Below, in pieces: positions 39,016 through 50,379 of a stretch of 64,000 nt of DNA. The position numbers were made by a program, and so were the translations under genes. The first letter of the stretch is position 1, and every line of letters starts with the position of its first letter. Location of the stretch: NCBI GenBank assembly GCA_035607415.1, contig DATNAQ010000101.1:1-64000 (forward strand), given 5' to 3'. Source of the stretch: JAQBQH01 sp035607415. GTDB lineage: Bacteria > Myxococcota_A > Polyangia > Palsa-1104. The notes beneath the pieces were generated by a model. The model did not search any database, had not been told where the DNA came from, and worked only from the letters and a program-made list of their open reading frames with translations.

Positions 39016-40149
39016 CTACAGCGCGGCGACGATGGTCTCGAGCTGCGCCAGGCCCGTCTGGAGCAGGAACGCGCGCGAACGGCCGTAGCTCTTGTGGCCG
39101 ACGAGCGCGAAGCCGGGCTCGCCCGAGGCCAGATCGGCCGCGCTCACCGACGGGACCGACAGGCAGTCGGTGACGTCGCCGATGGCGCGCCCGAGGCGCG
39201 CGGCGCCTTCGGTCGACGGCGACAGCTCGACGGCGAGCTCGCCCGCGATCGACGGGTCGGGCCGATAGCCGGTGAGCGCCACGATCTCGTCGACGACGAC
39301 ACGCCGCTCGCCGGTCAGCGTCACCGCCAGCGCGCCGCCCTCCTCGACGATGGCCTCGACGTGCGCGCGCCGCTCGATCTTCACGCCGGACGGCGGCGCC
39401 GCCGCGATCGCGTTGGCGCGCGCCACCATCGCCGCGCGCTCCGGCAGCGGATCGCACGCCACGTCGGCGACGGGCCGTGCGTTCGCCGCGCGCAGCGCCC
39501 ACACCAGCGCCGCCACGTGCCCGCCGAGGAGCGCCGCGGCGTGCGCCGCCGAATGGCCGTGACCGACGAGGAGCACACGCTTGTCCGTCCAGTCGGGCAG
39601 GCGCGCGTGCAGCTCGCCGAGCCGGCGCACGATGCGGGTGCCGAGCGCGCGCTCGCCGACGGCCGGCACGCCGCCGGCGCCGAGCCACAGCGGCTGGCCA
39701 TAGACGCCCGACGCGTCGAGCACGGCATCGGCCTCGAAGAGGCGCTCGCCCTCGGGCGTGTCGGCGAGCACGCGGAAGGCACGCTCCGCCCGCAGCGGAT
39801 GGCCCGCCAGCTCGTCGCGCCGCATGCGCGTCCGCCCGACGGAGATGACGCGATGGCGCGCGCGCACGCGTCCGGCGAGCGGCGCCGATCGCGCGAGCGG
39901 CGCCAGCACGCGCTCGACCAGCTCGGGCCCCGTCCAGAGCGCCGACTCGTCGAGCCCCCCGACGAGCGCGCGCGCCCGCGCCGAGACGTTCATGCCGAGC
40001 GGCGAGAACGCGCGCGTCGGCCCCCACGCGCGCAGCGACGCGCCCACCTCGTCGCGCTCGAGCACCGTCACGTCGAACCCGCGCCCGGCGCACAGCAGCG
40101 CCGCCTCGAGCCCCATCGGCCCCGCGCCAACGACGATGACCCGCTTCAC
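39016..40149 (-). CDS. FAD/NAD(P)-dependent oxidoreductase
   Basis: 377 residues. The N-terminal Rossmann motif is VIVVGAGPMGLEAALL. A second dinucleotide fold, VLLVGHGHSAAHAAALLG, lies near the middle. A DEIVALTGYRPDPS segment near the C-terminal third is typical of flavin oxidoreductases of the thioredoxin-reductase/monooxygenase superfamily. The substrate is unknown. The start is GTG at 40149, six bases from a symmetric TATACT box shared with the divergent AhpD-like gene, suggesting joint expression with it. Confidence 0.85.
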   Translation of the reverse strand: MKRVIVVGAGPMGLEAALLCAGRGFDVTVLERDEVGASLRAWGPTRAFSPLGMNVSARARALVGGLDESALWTGPELVERVLAPLARSAPLAGRVRARHRVISVGRTRMRRDELAGHPLRAERAFRVLADTPEGERLFEADAVLDASGVYGQPLWLGAGGVPAVGERALGTRIVRRLGELHARLPDWTDKRVLLVGHGHSAAHAAALLGGHVAALVWALRAANARPVADVACDPLPERAAMVARANAIAAAPPSGVKIERRAHVEAIVEEGGALAVTLTGERRVVVDEIVALTGYRPDPSIAGELAVELSPSTEGAARLGRAIGDVTDCLSVPSVSAADLASGEPGFALVGHKSYGRSRAFLLQTGLAQLETIVAAL

Positions 40150-40155
40150 GCGACG

Positions 40156-40163
40156 AGTATACT
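40156..40163. promoter_or_regulatory. Palindromic shared -10 box AGTATACT, probably bidirectional and leaderless
   Basis: AGTATACT is its own reverse complement and so provides a TATACT -10 hexamer in both directions. Exactly six bases separate it from the ATG at 40170 on the plus strand and from the GTG at 40149 on the minus strand. Transcription would start at or next to both start codons, giving leaderless messages. An ATGACC -35-like hexamer lies 16 bases upstream on the plus strand; none is clear on the minus strand. Confidence 0.5.
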
Positions 40164-40169
40164 GCGCGC

Positions 40170-40499
40170 ATGCCGAGCTACTACCTGTCCGAAGACCTCG
40201 CTCGCTTCGGCGAGATCGCCAAGACCAACCCGCAGCTCTTCGACCTCTTCTTGAAGTGGTACAGCGCCACCATGGAGCCTGGCGCCCTCGACGGCAAGAC
40301 CAAGAAGCTGATCGCGCTCGCCGTCGCCTTCGCCATCCAGGAGCCGTACTGCATCGACAGCTACTCGTCGGCCTGCGGCGACGCCGGCTGCACGCCCGAG
40401 GAGATGGCCGAAGCGGTCAACGTCGCCGCCGTCATCCGCGGCGGCGGCACCGTCGCCCACTGGGTGCAGGCCGCCAACACCATGACGCGCAAAGGCTGA
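40170..40499 (+). CDS. AhpD/carboxymuconolactone decarboxylase-like protein (arsenosugar-associated peroxidase type)
   Basis: 109 residues, all-helical AhpD fold. It contains LIALAVAFAIQEPYCID and MAEAVNVAAVIRGGGTVAHWVQ. It resembles the small peroxidase-like family associated with arsenosugar biosynthesis, which normally has CPYC. Here the first Cys is replaced by Glu (EPYC), while two extra cysteines follow in SSACGDAGC. Either the redox pair is different or peroxidase activity is lost. No arsenic methyltransferase or radical SAM gene is in the window. It is divergent from the FAD oxidoreductase, a possible partner. Confidence 0.8.
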   Translation: MPSYYLSEDLARFGEIAKTNPQLFDLFLKWYSATMEPGALDGKTKKLIALAVAFAIQEPYCIDSYSSACGDAGCTPEEMAEAVNVAAVIRGGGTVAHWVQAANTMTRKG

Positions 40500-40538
40500 T
40501 CTGCCGTCGCAATCGGCTTCCCCGAAACGTCTCCGCAA

Positions 40539-40574
40539 CAAGCGCTTGACACGGCACTCACTGCTGAGTTACTA
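40539..40574 (+). promoter_or_regulatory. Promoter with overlapping LacI-type operator upstream of amylase 2
   Basis: TTGACA (40546-40551) is followed after 17 bases by TTACTA (40569-40574), about 28 bases before the ATG. A perfect palindrome CAAGCGCTTG (40539-40548) with the central CG of LacI-family operators overlaps the -35 box. A sugar-responsive repressor binding here would block transcription. The regulator itself was not found in the window. Confidence 0.5.
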
Positions 40575-40601
40575 CGACGCTAGAACTGCGGTAGGTGCCG
40601 G

Positions 40602-42878
40602 ATGAAGTTCCGTTTTCTCGCGCTCCTCGTCGCGGTCGCCGCTGGATGCGGCACCTACCACCTCGCCCCCGACGGGGGCGGTGACGACATGGCCGGCGCC
40701 GACGGCTCGGGCGGCGATGACGGCGGCATCGTCACCACCGGCGACGGCGGCGTCATCCCGCAGCGCTCGTGCGGCGCCGTCTTCACCTTCCACGGCGCCT
40801 CGCCGACGTCGGTCGCGGTGGCCGGCGAGTTCAACAACTGGGACACGAGCGCCAACAAGCTCACCGGCCCCGACAGCAACGGCGACTGGAAGGCGACGGT
40901 GATGCTCGATCCCGGCGCCTACGCCTACAAGGTCGTCACCGGCGACGCCGGCGGCACGCTCACCTGGCAGCTCGATCCGGCGACGCCGTACACCAAGTGG
41001 CTCGGCGGCGTCGAGAACTCGGTGGTCGAGGTCGACGACTGCAAGACGCCGACGCTGACGTTCAAGGCGTTCACCAAGACCACCGACGGCAGCATCCACG
41101 CCGAGGTGCAATACAGCGACGGCTCGGACGGCGCCGGGCTCGACGTCTCGTCGGTGTCGGTGATGCTCGACGGCGCGGCCGCGGGCGGCGCCACCCTCGA
41201 CGGCAACGGCCTCATCACCGTCGACACGACGGGCCTGGCGAAGACCAAGCATCGGCTCATCTTCCACGCCGCCGACAAGGCCGCGCACGCCGCGGTCGAC
41301 CTGCACATCCCGTTCTGGATCGAGGACACGCCGTTCGACTTCCGCGATGGCCTGCTCTACTTCGCCTTCACCGATCGCTTCAAGAACGGCGATCCGTCGA
41401 ACGACAAGGCCGACGGCACCGTCGACGCGCGCGCCAACTACCAGGGCGGCGACTACGCCGGCATCGACAGCGAGATCACCGCCGGCTACTTCGACTCGCT
41501 CGGCGTGCGCACCATCTGGCTCTCGCCGCCGAACACCAACCCCGACGGCGGCTACAGCGGCACCGGCAACCACCTGTACACCGGCTATCACGGCTACTGG
41601 CCGTCGGCGGGGCGCACCGTGCAGCCGCGCTTCGGCGATCTGAACGCGTTGAAGACGTTGGTCGCGCACGCGCACGCGCACGGCATCCGCATCATCGTCG
41701 ACGCGGTGCTCAACCACGTGCACGAGGAGCATCCGTACTGGCAGATGCACCAGAACGACGGCTGGTTCAATCCGCTGTCGGTCAACGGCCAACAGTGCGT
41801 GTGCGGCACCGGCCCCGCCGACGGCTGCGGCGACTGGAACTCCTCGCAGCCGAACGGCAACCACGGCCTTCTGCCGCGGCAGACCTGCTGGTTCGAGCCC
41901 TACATGCCCGACCTCGACTACGAGAACTGGGACGCGCTCACCACCATGGTCGACGACGCGCTCTTCTGGGCCCAGGAGGCCGACGTCGACGGCTTCCGCG
42001 TCGACGCGGTCAAGCACTTCCTGACGGCGGCGACGGTCCGGTTGCGCTCGAAGCTGCATGACAAGTTCGAGTGGACCGGCCCGCTCTTCTATCTCGTCGG
42101 CGAGACCTTCGACGGCGATCGCGGGCTCATCGACAGCTTCATCGGGCCGCACGCGCTCAACGCGCAGTTCGATTTTCCGATCTACTTCAACGTCATCAAC
42201 ACGCTGGCGACCTATTCGAACTCGCTGCGCGATCTCGAGAGCGCGACGGCGGCGTCGGACGCGGCGTTCGGCGACGCGCCGATGTCGCCCTTCCTCGGCA
42301 ACCACGACGTCGCGCGCTTCTTGTCGACGGCGGCGGGCATGCTGACGTCCGATCCGCAGGGCGAAGCGTGGAGCGCGCCGCCGGCGGCGCCGTCGACGGA
42401 GGACGCCTACTTCAAGCTGCGCCTGGCGCTGACCTTCGTGGCCGGCTCGCCGGGCGTGCCGCTCGTCTACTACGGCGACGAATACGGCCAGCCCGGCGCC
42501 GGCGATCCCGACAACCGGCGTTTCATGAAGTGGAGCGGCTACACGCCGTTCGAGCAGGCGACGCTCGACGTGACCAAGAAGCTCGGCGCCGCGCGCCAGG
42601 AGCTGGTGGCGCTGCGCCGCGGCGATCGCAAGACCTTGTGGATCGACGACGACCACTATGTCTTCGCGCGCACGACGCCGGACAAGAACGTCGCGCTCGT
42701 GGTGCTCAACCGCAGCTTCTCGGCGACCTGGACGCAGGCGGTGCCGGTGCCGTCGTACGTGCCGCTCCCCGACGGGACGGTGCTGCACGATCGCCTCGGC
42801 GGGCCCGACGTCACCGTGACCGGCGGGACCATCCCGATCTCGCAGGGCGTCCACTCGAGCGCAATCCTCGCGCCATGA
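40602..42878 (+). CDS. Lipoprotein alpha-amylase (GH13) with N-terminal glycogen-binding-like domain
   Basis: 758 residues. The lipoprotein signal has lipobox AAGC (Cys16), then a Gly/Asp-rich linker. A CBM48/E-set-like domain (about 55-135) contains VAVAGEFNNWDTSANKL and GAYAYKVV. The GH13 barrel follows with DAVLNHVHEEHPYW, DGFRVDAVKH (nucleophile Asp468), LVGETFDG (Glu501) and FLGNHDVARFL (Asp569). The CBM48-like module suggests branched glucan or glycogen as substrate. It is the first gene of a run with GH15 glucoamylase and a CUT2 importer. The stop overlaps the next ATG (ATGA). Confidence 0.94.
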   Translation: MKFRFLALLVAVAAGCGTYHLAPDGGGDDMAGADGSGGDDGGIVTTGDGGVIPQRSCGAVFTFHGASPTSVAVAGEFNNWDTSANKLTGPDSNGDWKATVMLDPGAYAYKVVTGDAGGTLTWQLDPATPYTKWLGGVENSVVEVDDCKTPTLTFKAFTKTTDGSIHAEVQYSDGSDGAGLDVSSVSVMLDGAAAGGATLDGNGLITVDTTGLAKTKHRLIFHAADKAAHAAVDLHIPFWIEDTPFDFRDGLLYFAFTDRFKNGDPSNDKADGTVDARANYQGGDYAGIDSEITAGYFDSLGVRTIWLSPPNTNPDGGYSGTGNHLYTGYHGYWPSAGRTVQPRFGDLNALKTLVAHAHAHGIRIIVDAVLNHVHEEHPYWQMHQNDGWFNPLSVNGQQCVCGTGPADGCGDWNSSQPNGNHGLLPRQTCWFEPYMPDLDYENWDALTTMVDDALFWAQEADVDGFRVDAVKHFLTAATVRLRSKLHDKFEWTGPLFYLVGETFDGDRGLIDSFIGPHALNAQFDFPIYFNVINTLATYSNSLRDLESATAASDAAFGDAPMSPFLGNHDVARFLSTAAGMLTSDPQGEAWSAPPAAPSTEDAYFKLRLALTFVAGSPGVPLVYYGDEYGQPGAGDPDNRRFMKWSGYTPFEQATLDVTKKLGAARQELVALRRGDRKTLWIDDDHYVFARTTPDKNVALVVLNRSFSATWTQAVPVPSYVPLPDGTVLHDRLGGPDVTVTGGTIPISQGVHSSAILAP

Positions 42879-45195
42879 AAAAGCTCGCGGCGATCCTCCT
42901 GTTGCTCTGCGCGAGCTCTGCGCCGTCGCTGGCGCAGCAGAATACGTGGAACTTCCTCACCACCGGCAACGGCTACGGCTTTCAGGTCTTCGATACCAAC
43001 GCCAACAAGATCACCCAGTTTCTCGAGCACCCGTATCGCTACCTGCGCCCGAGCGCGACGGACCCGCACGCCGAAGGCGTCGTGCGGCGCAACCTCGCCT
43101 ACGACTTCTACTTCGGCGTGCGCGGCGGCGGCGCCAGCGGGTGGCTCGACGAATCACCGACGACGCCGGGCAATCCCGAGTACCTCGATCAGTCGCACAT
43201 CATCCACGCGCCGGCGATGCTCGGGTCGATCGCCGCCGACTCGTATTTCTTCGCGCCGTTCGATTTTCCCGGCAACGCCATGATCGCCGTCTTGAAGGCG
43301 CCCGGCGCCACCGACGGCTTCGCCAGCTTCAACTTCCACATGGGCACGGCGTCCACGCCCGACTCGCCCGGCTCCGACGGCGAGAGCATCCGCGTGGTGA
43401 GCGGCAACAACGCCGTCGTCGAGACCGGGCCCGGCGGCGGCTTCATGGTCTACGTGCCGCTGTCGGGTGTCGACGTCGCCGACTGCGCGAACGTGCACGG
43501 CAAGGTCCAGATGGGCATGGACCTGTCGCAGAACACCTCGTGCAGCGGCAACGACGTGGTCCCCGGCTTCCAGAAGCACCTCGATGCCAGCGGGCTCCTC
43601 GCCGTCGGCATCGTCTTCGTCGACAGCACCAACCCCGCCGATGCCGACGCCGCCGCGGCCGCGCTCGTCACCTGGGCCAACAGCCGCACGCCCGATAAGC
43701 TGCTCTCCGACGCGCAGGCCGAGTTCGAGAGCTGGCGCAAGCCGCCGCCGTCGACGGTGCCGCTGTGTGGCGACGCCGAGACCAAGCTCTGGCGCCAGTC
43801 CGAAGCGGTCTTGCGCATGGGGCAGATTCGCGAGCCCAACACGGCGACGCGCAAGAACAACGGCATGATCCTGGCGTCGCTGCCGCCGGGCTCGTGGCAC
43901 ACCGGCTGGGTGCGCGACGCGACCTACGCGACGGTCGCGCTCGCGCGCAGCGGACATTGGGACGAAGCCAAGGCGTCGCTCGACTTCTTCCTGAACGCCG
44001 GGCCCGTCGGCGCCTACGCGAGCTACGAGAACAACGTCAGCTACCGCGTCTCGCTCACGCGCTACTTCGGCAACGGGCAGGAGGAGTGCGACTGGAACAC
44101 CTCGGGGCCGAACACCGAGACCGACGGCTGGGGCCTCGTGTTGTGGGCGGCGCGCGCCTACGTCGAGGCGTCGGGGGACACGGCGTGGCTGTCGTCGTCG
44201 ACGGCGTCGGGCACGGTCTACGACGTCCTGCAGGGGCAAGTGGCGGGCGCGCTCGAGTCGAACCTGGAGACCTCGAGCATCGTGCGCGCCGACTCGTCGA
44301 TCTGGGAAGTGCACCAACCGGGCAAGCACTACGCGTTCACCACGCTCGCCGCGGCGCGCGGGTTTTGCGACATGGCCGCGATGGCCGCAAAGGCGGGCAA
44401 GGCGAGCGACGTCACGCACTACGCGATGCTCTCCGGTAAGGTAAACACGGCGCTGCAGTCGGCGTTCATCGATCAGCAGATGGCGCTCGGCGGCTCGATC
44501 GAGGGCCTGTCGGCGCAGAAGTATTACGACGGCTCCGTCGCCGAGGCGTTCGACTGGAACCTCATCGACATCTCGAGCCCGATCGCGACGGCGACGCTGG
44601 CGCTCTTCAATCACCTGCGCGTCGATTCGGGCGGGTTCAAGCGCAACGACGACGGGCTGTCGTCGTACGACAACAACGAGTGGATCCTCGTCGACCTGCT
44701 CATCTCGAACGCGCTGCGGCGCGCCGGGAAGACCACGGACGCCGACGGGTATCTCGGCCAGATCGTCGCCAAGGCGGCGGTGAACTTCTATCTTCTGCCC
44801 GAGCTCTACAACGACACTGCCGCCGACGGGCAGATCGGAAAATACTTCGGCTCGATCCCGATGGTCGGCTACGGCGCGGGCGCGTATCTCATGACCATCC
44901 TCGACCGCTCGGGGCAGTGGGAGCCGAACGACTGCGGCGACGGGAGCTCCAAAGAGGGCGCCGCGTTCAGCTGCTCGGGCCAGGCCGGCGGCGGCGACGG
45001 CGGCGTCGGGGGTGGCGGCTCGGGCGGCACCGGCGGCGGCAACGGCGACGGCGGCATCGCAGCGAACGTTCCCTATCGCGCGGCCTGCCTGTGCGATCTC
45101 GGCGCGCGCGGTGGCGCCTCGGCGGGCACGCTCCTCCTGTTCGCGCTGCCCTGGCTGCTCTTGGCGCTCCGGCTCGTCCTGCGTCAGGCAAGACG

Positions 45196-45199
<4 letters not shown>
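42875..45199 (+). CDS. Surface glucoamylase (GH15) with MYXO-CTERM sorting tail
   Basis: 774 residues. The signal peptide is AAILLLLCASSAPSLA. An N-terminal beta-sandwich of about 260 residues precedes the (alpha/alpha)6 catalytic domain, with PGSWHTGWVRDATYATVAL, CDWNTSGPNTETDGWG and SYDNNEWILVD, which match GH15. A Gly-rich linker leads to the C-terminal tail ACLCDLG, a hydrophobic helix and RQARR, the MYXO-CTERM pattern processed by myxosortase for surface display. The enzyme should release glucose from non-reducing ends of starch at the cell surface. ATGA overlaps join it to the amylase upstream and the ABC ATPase downstream. Confidence 0.92.
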
Positions 45200-46700
<1,501 letters not shown>

Positions 46701-46713
<13 letters not shown>

Positions 46714-47834
46714 ACATCCTGCGCGCGCGCAACCTGCGCATGGTCGGCGTGCTGCTCCTCTTGTGGATCGGCCTGTCGCTGCATCCGGAGACGCGCGACG
46801 CCTTTCTGACGGCGACGAACTTCTCGAACCTCACGGCGCAGATCGCCGAGATCGTCATCATCGGCGTCGGCATGACGCTGGTCATCCTGATCGGCGGGAT
46901 CGATCTCTCCGTCGGCGCCGGCATCGCGCTCACCGGCGTCGTCGCCGCCAAGCTGCAGCTCGAGCATCACGCACCGGCGTGGGTCGCGTGCATGGGCGCG
47001 CTCGGCGTCGCCGGCATCGTCGGGCTGTGGCACGGCATCCTGGTCACGCGCGGCGCCATCCCGTCGTTCGTCGCCACGCTCGGCGGCTTCCTCGCCTACC
47101 GCGGGCTGGCGCTCGTGCTCTCCGACGCGCGCGGCCTGTCGCCGATGAACGCCGACTTCGAGCGCCTCGGCGGCCGCCTGCCCGCCACGCTCTCGACGGG
47201 GATCTGCATCGCCGCCGGCGTCCTCGGCGTCGCCTACGTGCTCTTCGGCCAGCGCCGCCGGCGCTCGCTCGGGCTTGGGACCGATCCGCTCCTGCGCACC
47301 GCGCTCGCGCTCTTCGCCATCACCGCGGTGACCGCGTTCGCCGCGGTCATCTACCAGGACGGCATGCCGGTGCCGGTGCTGCTCGCCGCGGGCACCGTCG
47401 CCGTCGGCGCGATCCTGTTGCGCCGCACGCTGCTCGGCCGCTGGGCCTTCGCCATCGGCGGCAACGCCGAGGCCGCGCGCCTGTCGGGCGTGCCCGTGGT
47501 CGCGACGACCATCCTCATCTACGTGTTCACCGGCCTGTGCGTCGCCGGCGCCGGCATCGTCGCCGCGGCGCGCACCAACGGCGTCACGCCGGGCAACGCC
47601 GGCCTCATGCGCGAGCTGCACGTCATCACCGCCGTCGTCATCGGCGGCACGTCGCTGTCGGGCGGGCGCGCCACCATGATCGGCACCGTCGTCGGCGCGC
47701 TCGTCTTCGGCACGCTGTCGAACGGCATGAACCTCATGAACGTGAACTCGAACTGGCAGCTCATCTTCACCGGCGCGATCCTCGTCGGCGCCTCGCTGCT
47801 CGATTCTTTCAGCAACAAGAAGAGGCACGCGTGA
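46701..47834 (+). CDS. xylH: Sugar ABC permease (XylH/RbsC family)
   Basis: 377 residues with about ten membrane helices. Characteristic segments are GMTLVILIGGIDLSVG, GAIPSFVATLGGF, AIGGNAEAARLSGV and VIGGTSLSGGRATMIGTVVGAL. These belong to the BPD_transp_2 permeases of CUT2 importers. The length and the internal stretch between helices agree better with XylH than with RbsC. The stop overlaps the GTG of the binding protein gene. The ATG at 46701 gives a natural membrane-protein start (MSLLNILRARNLR). Confidence 0.92.
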
Positions 47835-48829
47835 GGCGCCTCTTCCTCCTCGCGATCGTCGCCGTTGGTGCGCCGCTCGGCCTCGGCTGCGCCAAATCGC
47901 CCGACGCCGGCAAGCCACGCGTCGGCTTCCTGCTCTCGACGCTGCAGGAAGAGCGCTACCAGAAGGACAAGCAGTACTTCGAGACGGCCGCGCGCAAGCT
48001 CGGCCTGGCGCCGTTCACGCTCTCCGCCGACAACGACAACGCGCGACAGCTCAACGAGGTCGAGGACGCGCTCGCGCGCGGCGCCAAGGTGCTCGTGATC
48101 CAGCCGACCGACTCCGCCGCCGCCGGCGCCTACGTCTCCAAGGCGCACGAGCACGGCGTCCCCGTCATCGCCTACGACCGCGACATCAAGTCCGGCGCCG
48201 TCGACTATTACGTCGCGCACGACAGCTTCCGCGTCGGCGTCCTGCAGGCCGAGGCGGCGGTGAAGGCCACCGGCGGGCAGGGCAACTACGTGCTCCTCGA
48301 CGGGCAGTCGGGCCACTCCGTCGCCATGGAGATCGCGCGCGGCTACTACAGCGTGCTCCAGCCCTACATCGACGCCGGCAAGATCCACGTCGTCGTCGAG
48401 AAGAGCCACGACGCCTGGTCGCCCGAGCAGGCGCTCAAGACCGTCGAGGACGCCATCACCAAGACGCAGCGTCACATCGACGCGATCCTGGCCAACAACA
48501 GCGGCATGGCGCGCGGCGCGGTGCAGGCGGTGCAGGCGGCCAAGCTCGCGCACGTGTTCATCGCCGGCGCCGACGCCGACGCCGCCAACGTCGAGTACGT
48601 CTGCGAAGGCAAGCAGTCGGTCGAGGTCTTGAAGGCCATCAAGCCGCTCGCCGAGCGCGCCGCCGAGGTCGCCTCGCAGCTGGTGCGCACCGGGATGGCC
48701 GAGGGCGCCGCCGCCGGCAAGACGCCGGTCGCTGCCGTCGCGGTCAGCCTCGTCGATCCGACGAACGCGCGCGCCCTGGTCATCGACAGCGGCTTTCAGA
48801 GCGCCACTGCCCTGCCCGCCTGCAAATGA
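47831..48829 (+). CDS. xylF: Sugar-binding lipoprotein of the XylF family
   Basis: 332 residues. The lipoprotein signal ends LGLGC (Cys20). The periplasmic-binding-protein fold has RVGFLLSTLQEERYQKD, SADNDNARQLNEVEDAL, VIAYDRDI, AILANNSGMARGAVQA and GADADAANVEYV. These positions align with E. coli XylF. Natural substrate assignment is uncertain because of the coupled glucoamylase. Being a lipoprotein is unusual for a Gram-negative XylF, which is normally free in the periplasm. Start GTG overlaps the permease stop; its stop overlaps the next ATG. Confidence 0.9.
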   Translation: MRRLFLLAIVAVGAPLGLGCAKSPDAGKPRVGFLLSTLQEERYQKDKQYFETAARKLGLAPFTLSADNDNARQLNEVEDALARGAKVLVIQPTDSAAAGAYVSKAHEHGVPVIAYDRDIKSGAVDYYVAHDSFRVGVLQAEAAVKATGGQGNYVLLDGQSGHSVAMEIARGYYSVLQPYIDAGKIHVVVEKSHDAWSPEQALKTVEDAITKTQRHIDAILANNSGMARGAVQAVQAAKLAHVFIAGADADAANVEYVCEGKQSVEVLKAIKPLAERAAEVASQLVRTGMAEGAAAGKTPVAAVAVSLVDPTNARALVIDSGFQSATALPACK

Positions 48830-50346
48830 AGCGCGCCCTCGCCGTCACCCTCTTGCTCCTGGCGTCGTCGACGGCGCGCGCGCAGTTTCCCGAGCGCCGC
48901 GCCGAGCTGGAGGCGACGAGCGCGCCCGATCCCGACGCCACGACCACACCGGCCACACCCGCCGACGTGGCGCCCAAGGCCGCCGAGTCGGTCGAAGAGA
49001 TCATCCGCCGCCTGATGCACATGCTGATGCCGTCGGACTTCCGCATCGGCCTGCACGGCTACTTCCGCGCGCCGCTGCGCCTCTCGATCGATCGCCGCAC
49101 GCCCTCGATGCCGGGCGAGTCGGCGTTCAACATCCGCACCCCCTGGCTCGTCGACGACGACTACTTCCACTCCGGCTTCGCCTACACGCGCTTGCAAGAG
49201 CAGGACTGGTCCGAGCTCTACCTCTCCGTCGGCAACCGCTACCTCACCGGCGTGGTCGCGCTCATGGGCTCGCTCTACTCCGACTGGGCGCAGCCGCTCA
49301 TCGATCATCAATGGGGCATCGCGCAGGGCTTCCTCGCCTTCCACTGGGACGCCAGCGGCCCGCGCGCGCGCTTCGCCATCGACGCCAAGGCCGGCGCCTT
49401 CTGGGATCGCCTCGGCTGGCTGCAGCGCTACGACACCTATCTCTTCGGCCGCACGCACCAGATGGGCGCCCAGATCCGCCTCGAAGGCGGCTACCGCAAC
49501 TGGAATTTCTGGCTCATGCAGGGCTTCGGCGCGCACCTCGAGGCGCTCGACCAGAACGAAGGGCTCACGCTCCTCAACTACGTGCACGCCGGCGCGCGCT
49601 GGCGGCAGAACATCGAGGCCGGCTTCTACTTCCTCGACTCCTTGTCGCAGGATCAGCGCCAGCTCAAAGAGATCAACGACGCCGACATGCGCGTCTGGGG
49701 CCTCGACACGCGCCTGACCTCGATGCGCCTCGGCTCGCAGCTCTACATCGGCGGCAGCAAGATCGAGGCGAAGCAGGCGACCTACCTCGCGCCCGCGATC
49801 GAGCTCGTGCACGCCTACGGTGGCCGCGGCCTGACCGAGAACTACCTCGGCACGCAGAAGTCGAACAACGGCACCGGCACCCTGTGGAACGCCGCGCTCG
49901 ACTACACGTTCTCGACGAGAAGCCTGTTGCGCGCCTGGTCGCCGCGCGGCGCCGCCTTCCTCGGGCGCAGCGACATCACGCTCGGCCTCTTCGGCATGCT
50001 GACGTACGTGCGCTCGGATCAGGCCGATCCCGACCCGCAGATCAACCGCGACAAGCGCGAGATGCTCAAGTGGGGCGTCGAAGGCGCCTATACGCCGCTG
50101 TCGTGGCTGGCCATCTCGCTGCGCTACGACCGCGTCATCCTCGACGTCAAGGACGACGCCAACAGCTTCCGCATCATCTCGCCGCGCATCTCCTTGCGCA
50201 CGCACTGGATCGTCGACGGCGAGATCTTCCTGCAGTGGTCGTTCTACTCCTACGGCGCGCGCGTCCAGCTGCGCCCGGGGCAGGTGGCGCTCGAAACCGA
50301 GCCCGACTCCAACGCATTCAAGATCCAGGCGCAGCTCGTGTTTTGA
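48826..50346 (+). CDS. Outer-membrane beta-barrel protein, probable sugar porin
   Basis: 506 residues with a signal peptide (VTLLLLASSTARA) and a Thr/Pro-rich linker with a short helix (VEEIIRRLMHMLM). Barrel strands follow, such as DFRIGLHGYFRAPLRLSI, YRNWNFWLMQGFGAHLEA, LAISLRYDRVILDV and the closing NAFKIQAQLVF. The C-terminal Phe fits a barrel-assembly signal. It is translationally coupled (ATGA) to XylF, so it is likely the outer-membrane entry for the same sugar. It is the last gene of the coupled series starting at 40602. Confidence 0.8.
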   Translation: MKRALAVTLLLLASSTARAQFPERRAELEATSAPDPDATTTPATPADVAPKAAESVEEIIRRLMHMLMPSDFRIGLHGYFRAPLRLSIDRRTPSMPGESAFNIRTPWLVDDDYFHSGFAYTRLQEQDWSELYLSVGNRYLTGVVALMGSLYSDWAQPLIDHQWGIAQGFLAFHWDASGPRARFAIDAKAGAFWDRLGWLQRYDTYLFGRTHQMGAQIRLEGGYRNWNFWLMQGFGAHLEALDQNEGLTLLNYVHAGARWRQNIEAGFYFLDSLSQDQRQLKEINDADMRVWGLDTRLTSMRLGSQLYIGGSKIEAKQATYLAPAIELVHAYGGRGLTENYLGTQKSNNGTGTLWNAALDYTFSTRSLLRAWSPRGAAFLGRSDITLGLFGMLTYVRSDQADPDPQINRDKREMLKWGVEGAYTPLSWLAISLRYDRVILDVKDDANSFRIISPRISLRTHWIVDGEIFLQWSFYSYGARVQLRPGQVALETEPDSNAFKIQAQLVF

Positions 50347-50379
50347 TCTACAGTTTCTGATCTACACTTCTGGCCTCGG

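Noticed and set aside
40572..42854. Long minus-strand frame opposite the second alpha-amylase
   Set aside because: Arg/Ala/Val-rich shadow; the plus strand shows all GH13 catalytic motifs.
50344..50366. Repeat of TGATCTACA upstream of the first Ser/Thr kinase as an operator
   Set aside because: Only two nine-base copies, one of which includes the stop codon of the preceding gene; too little to call a regulatory site.
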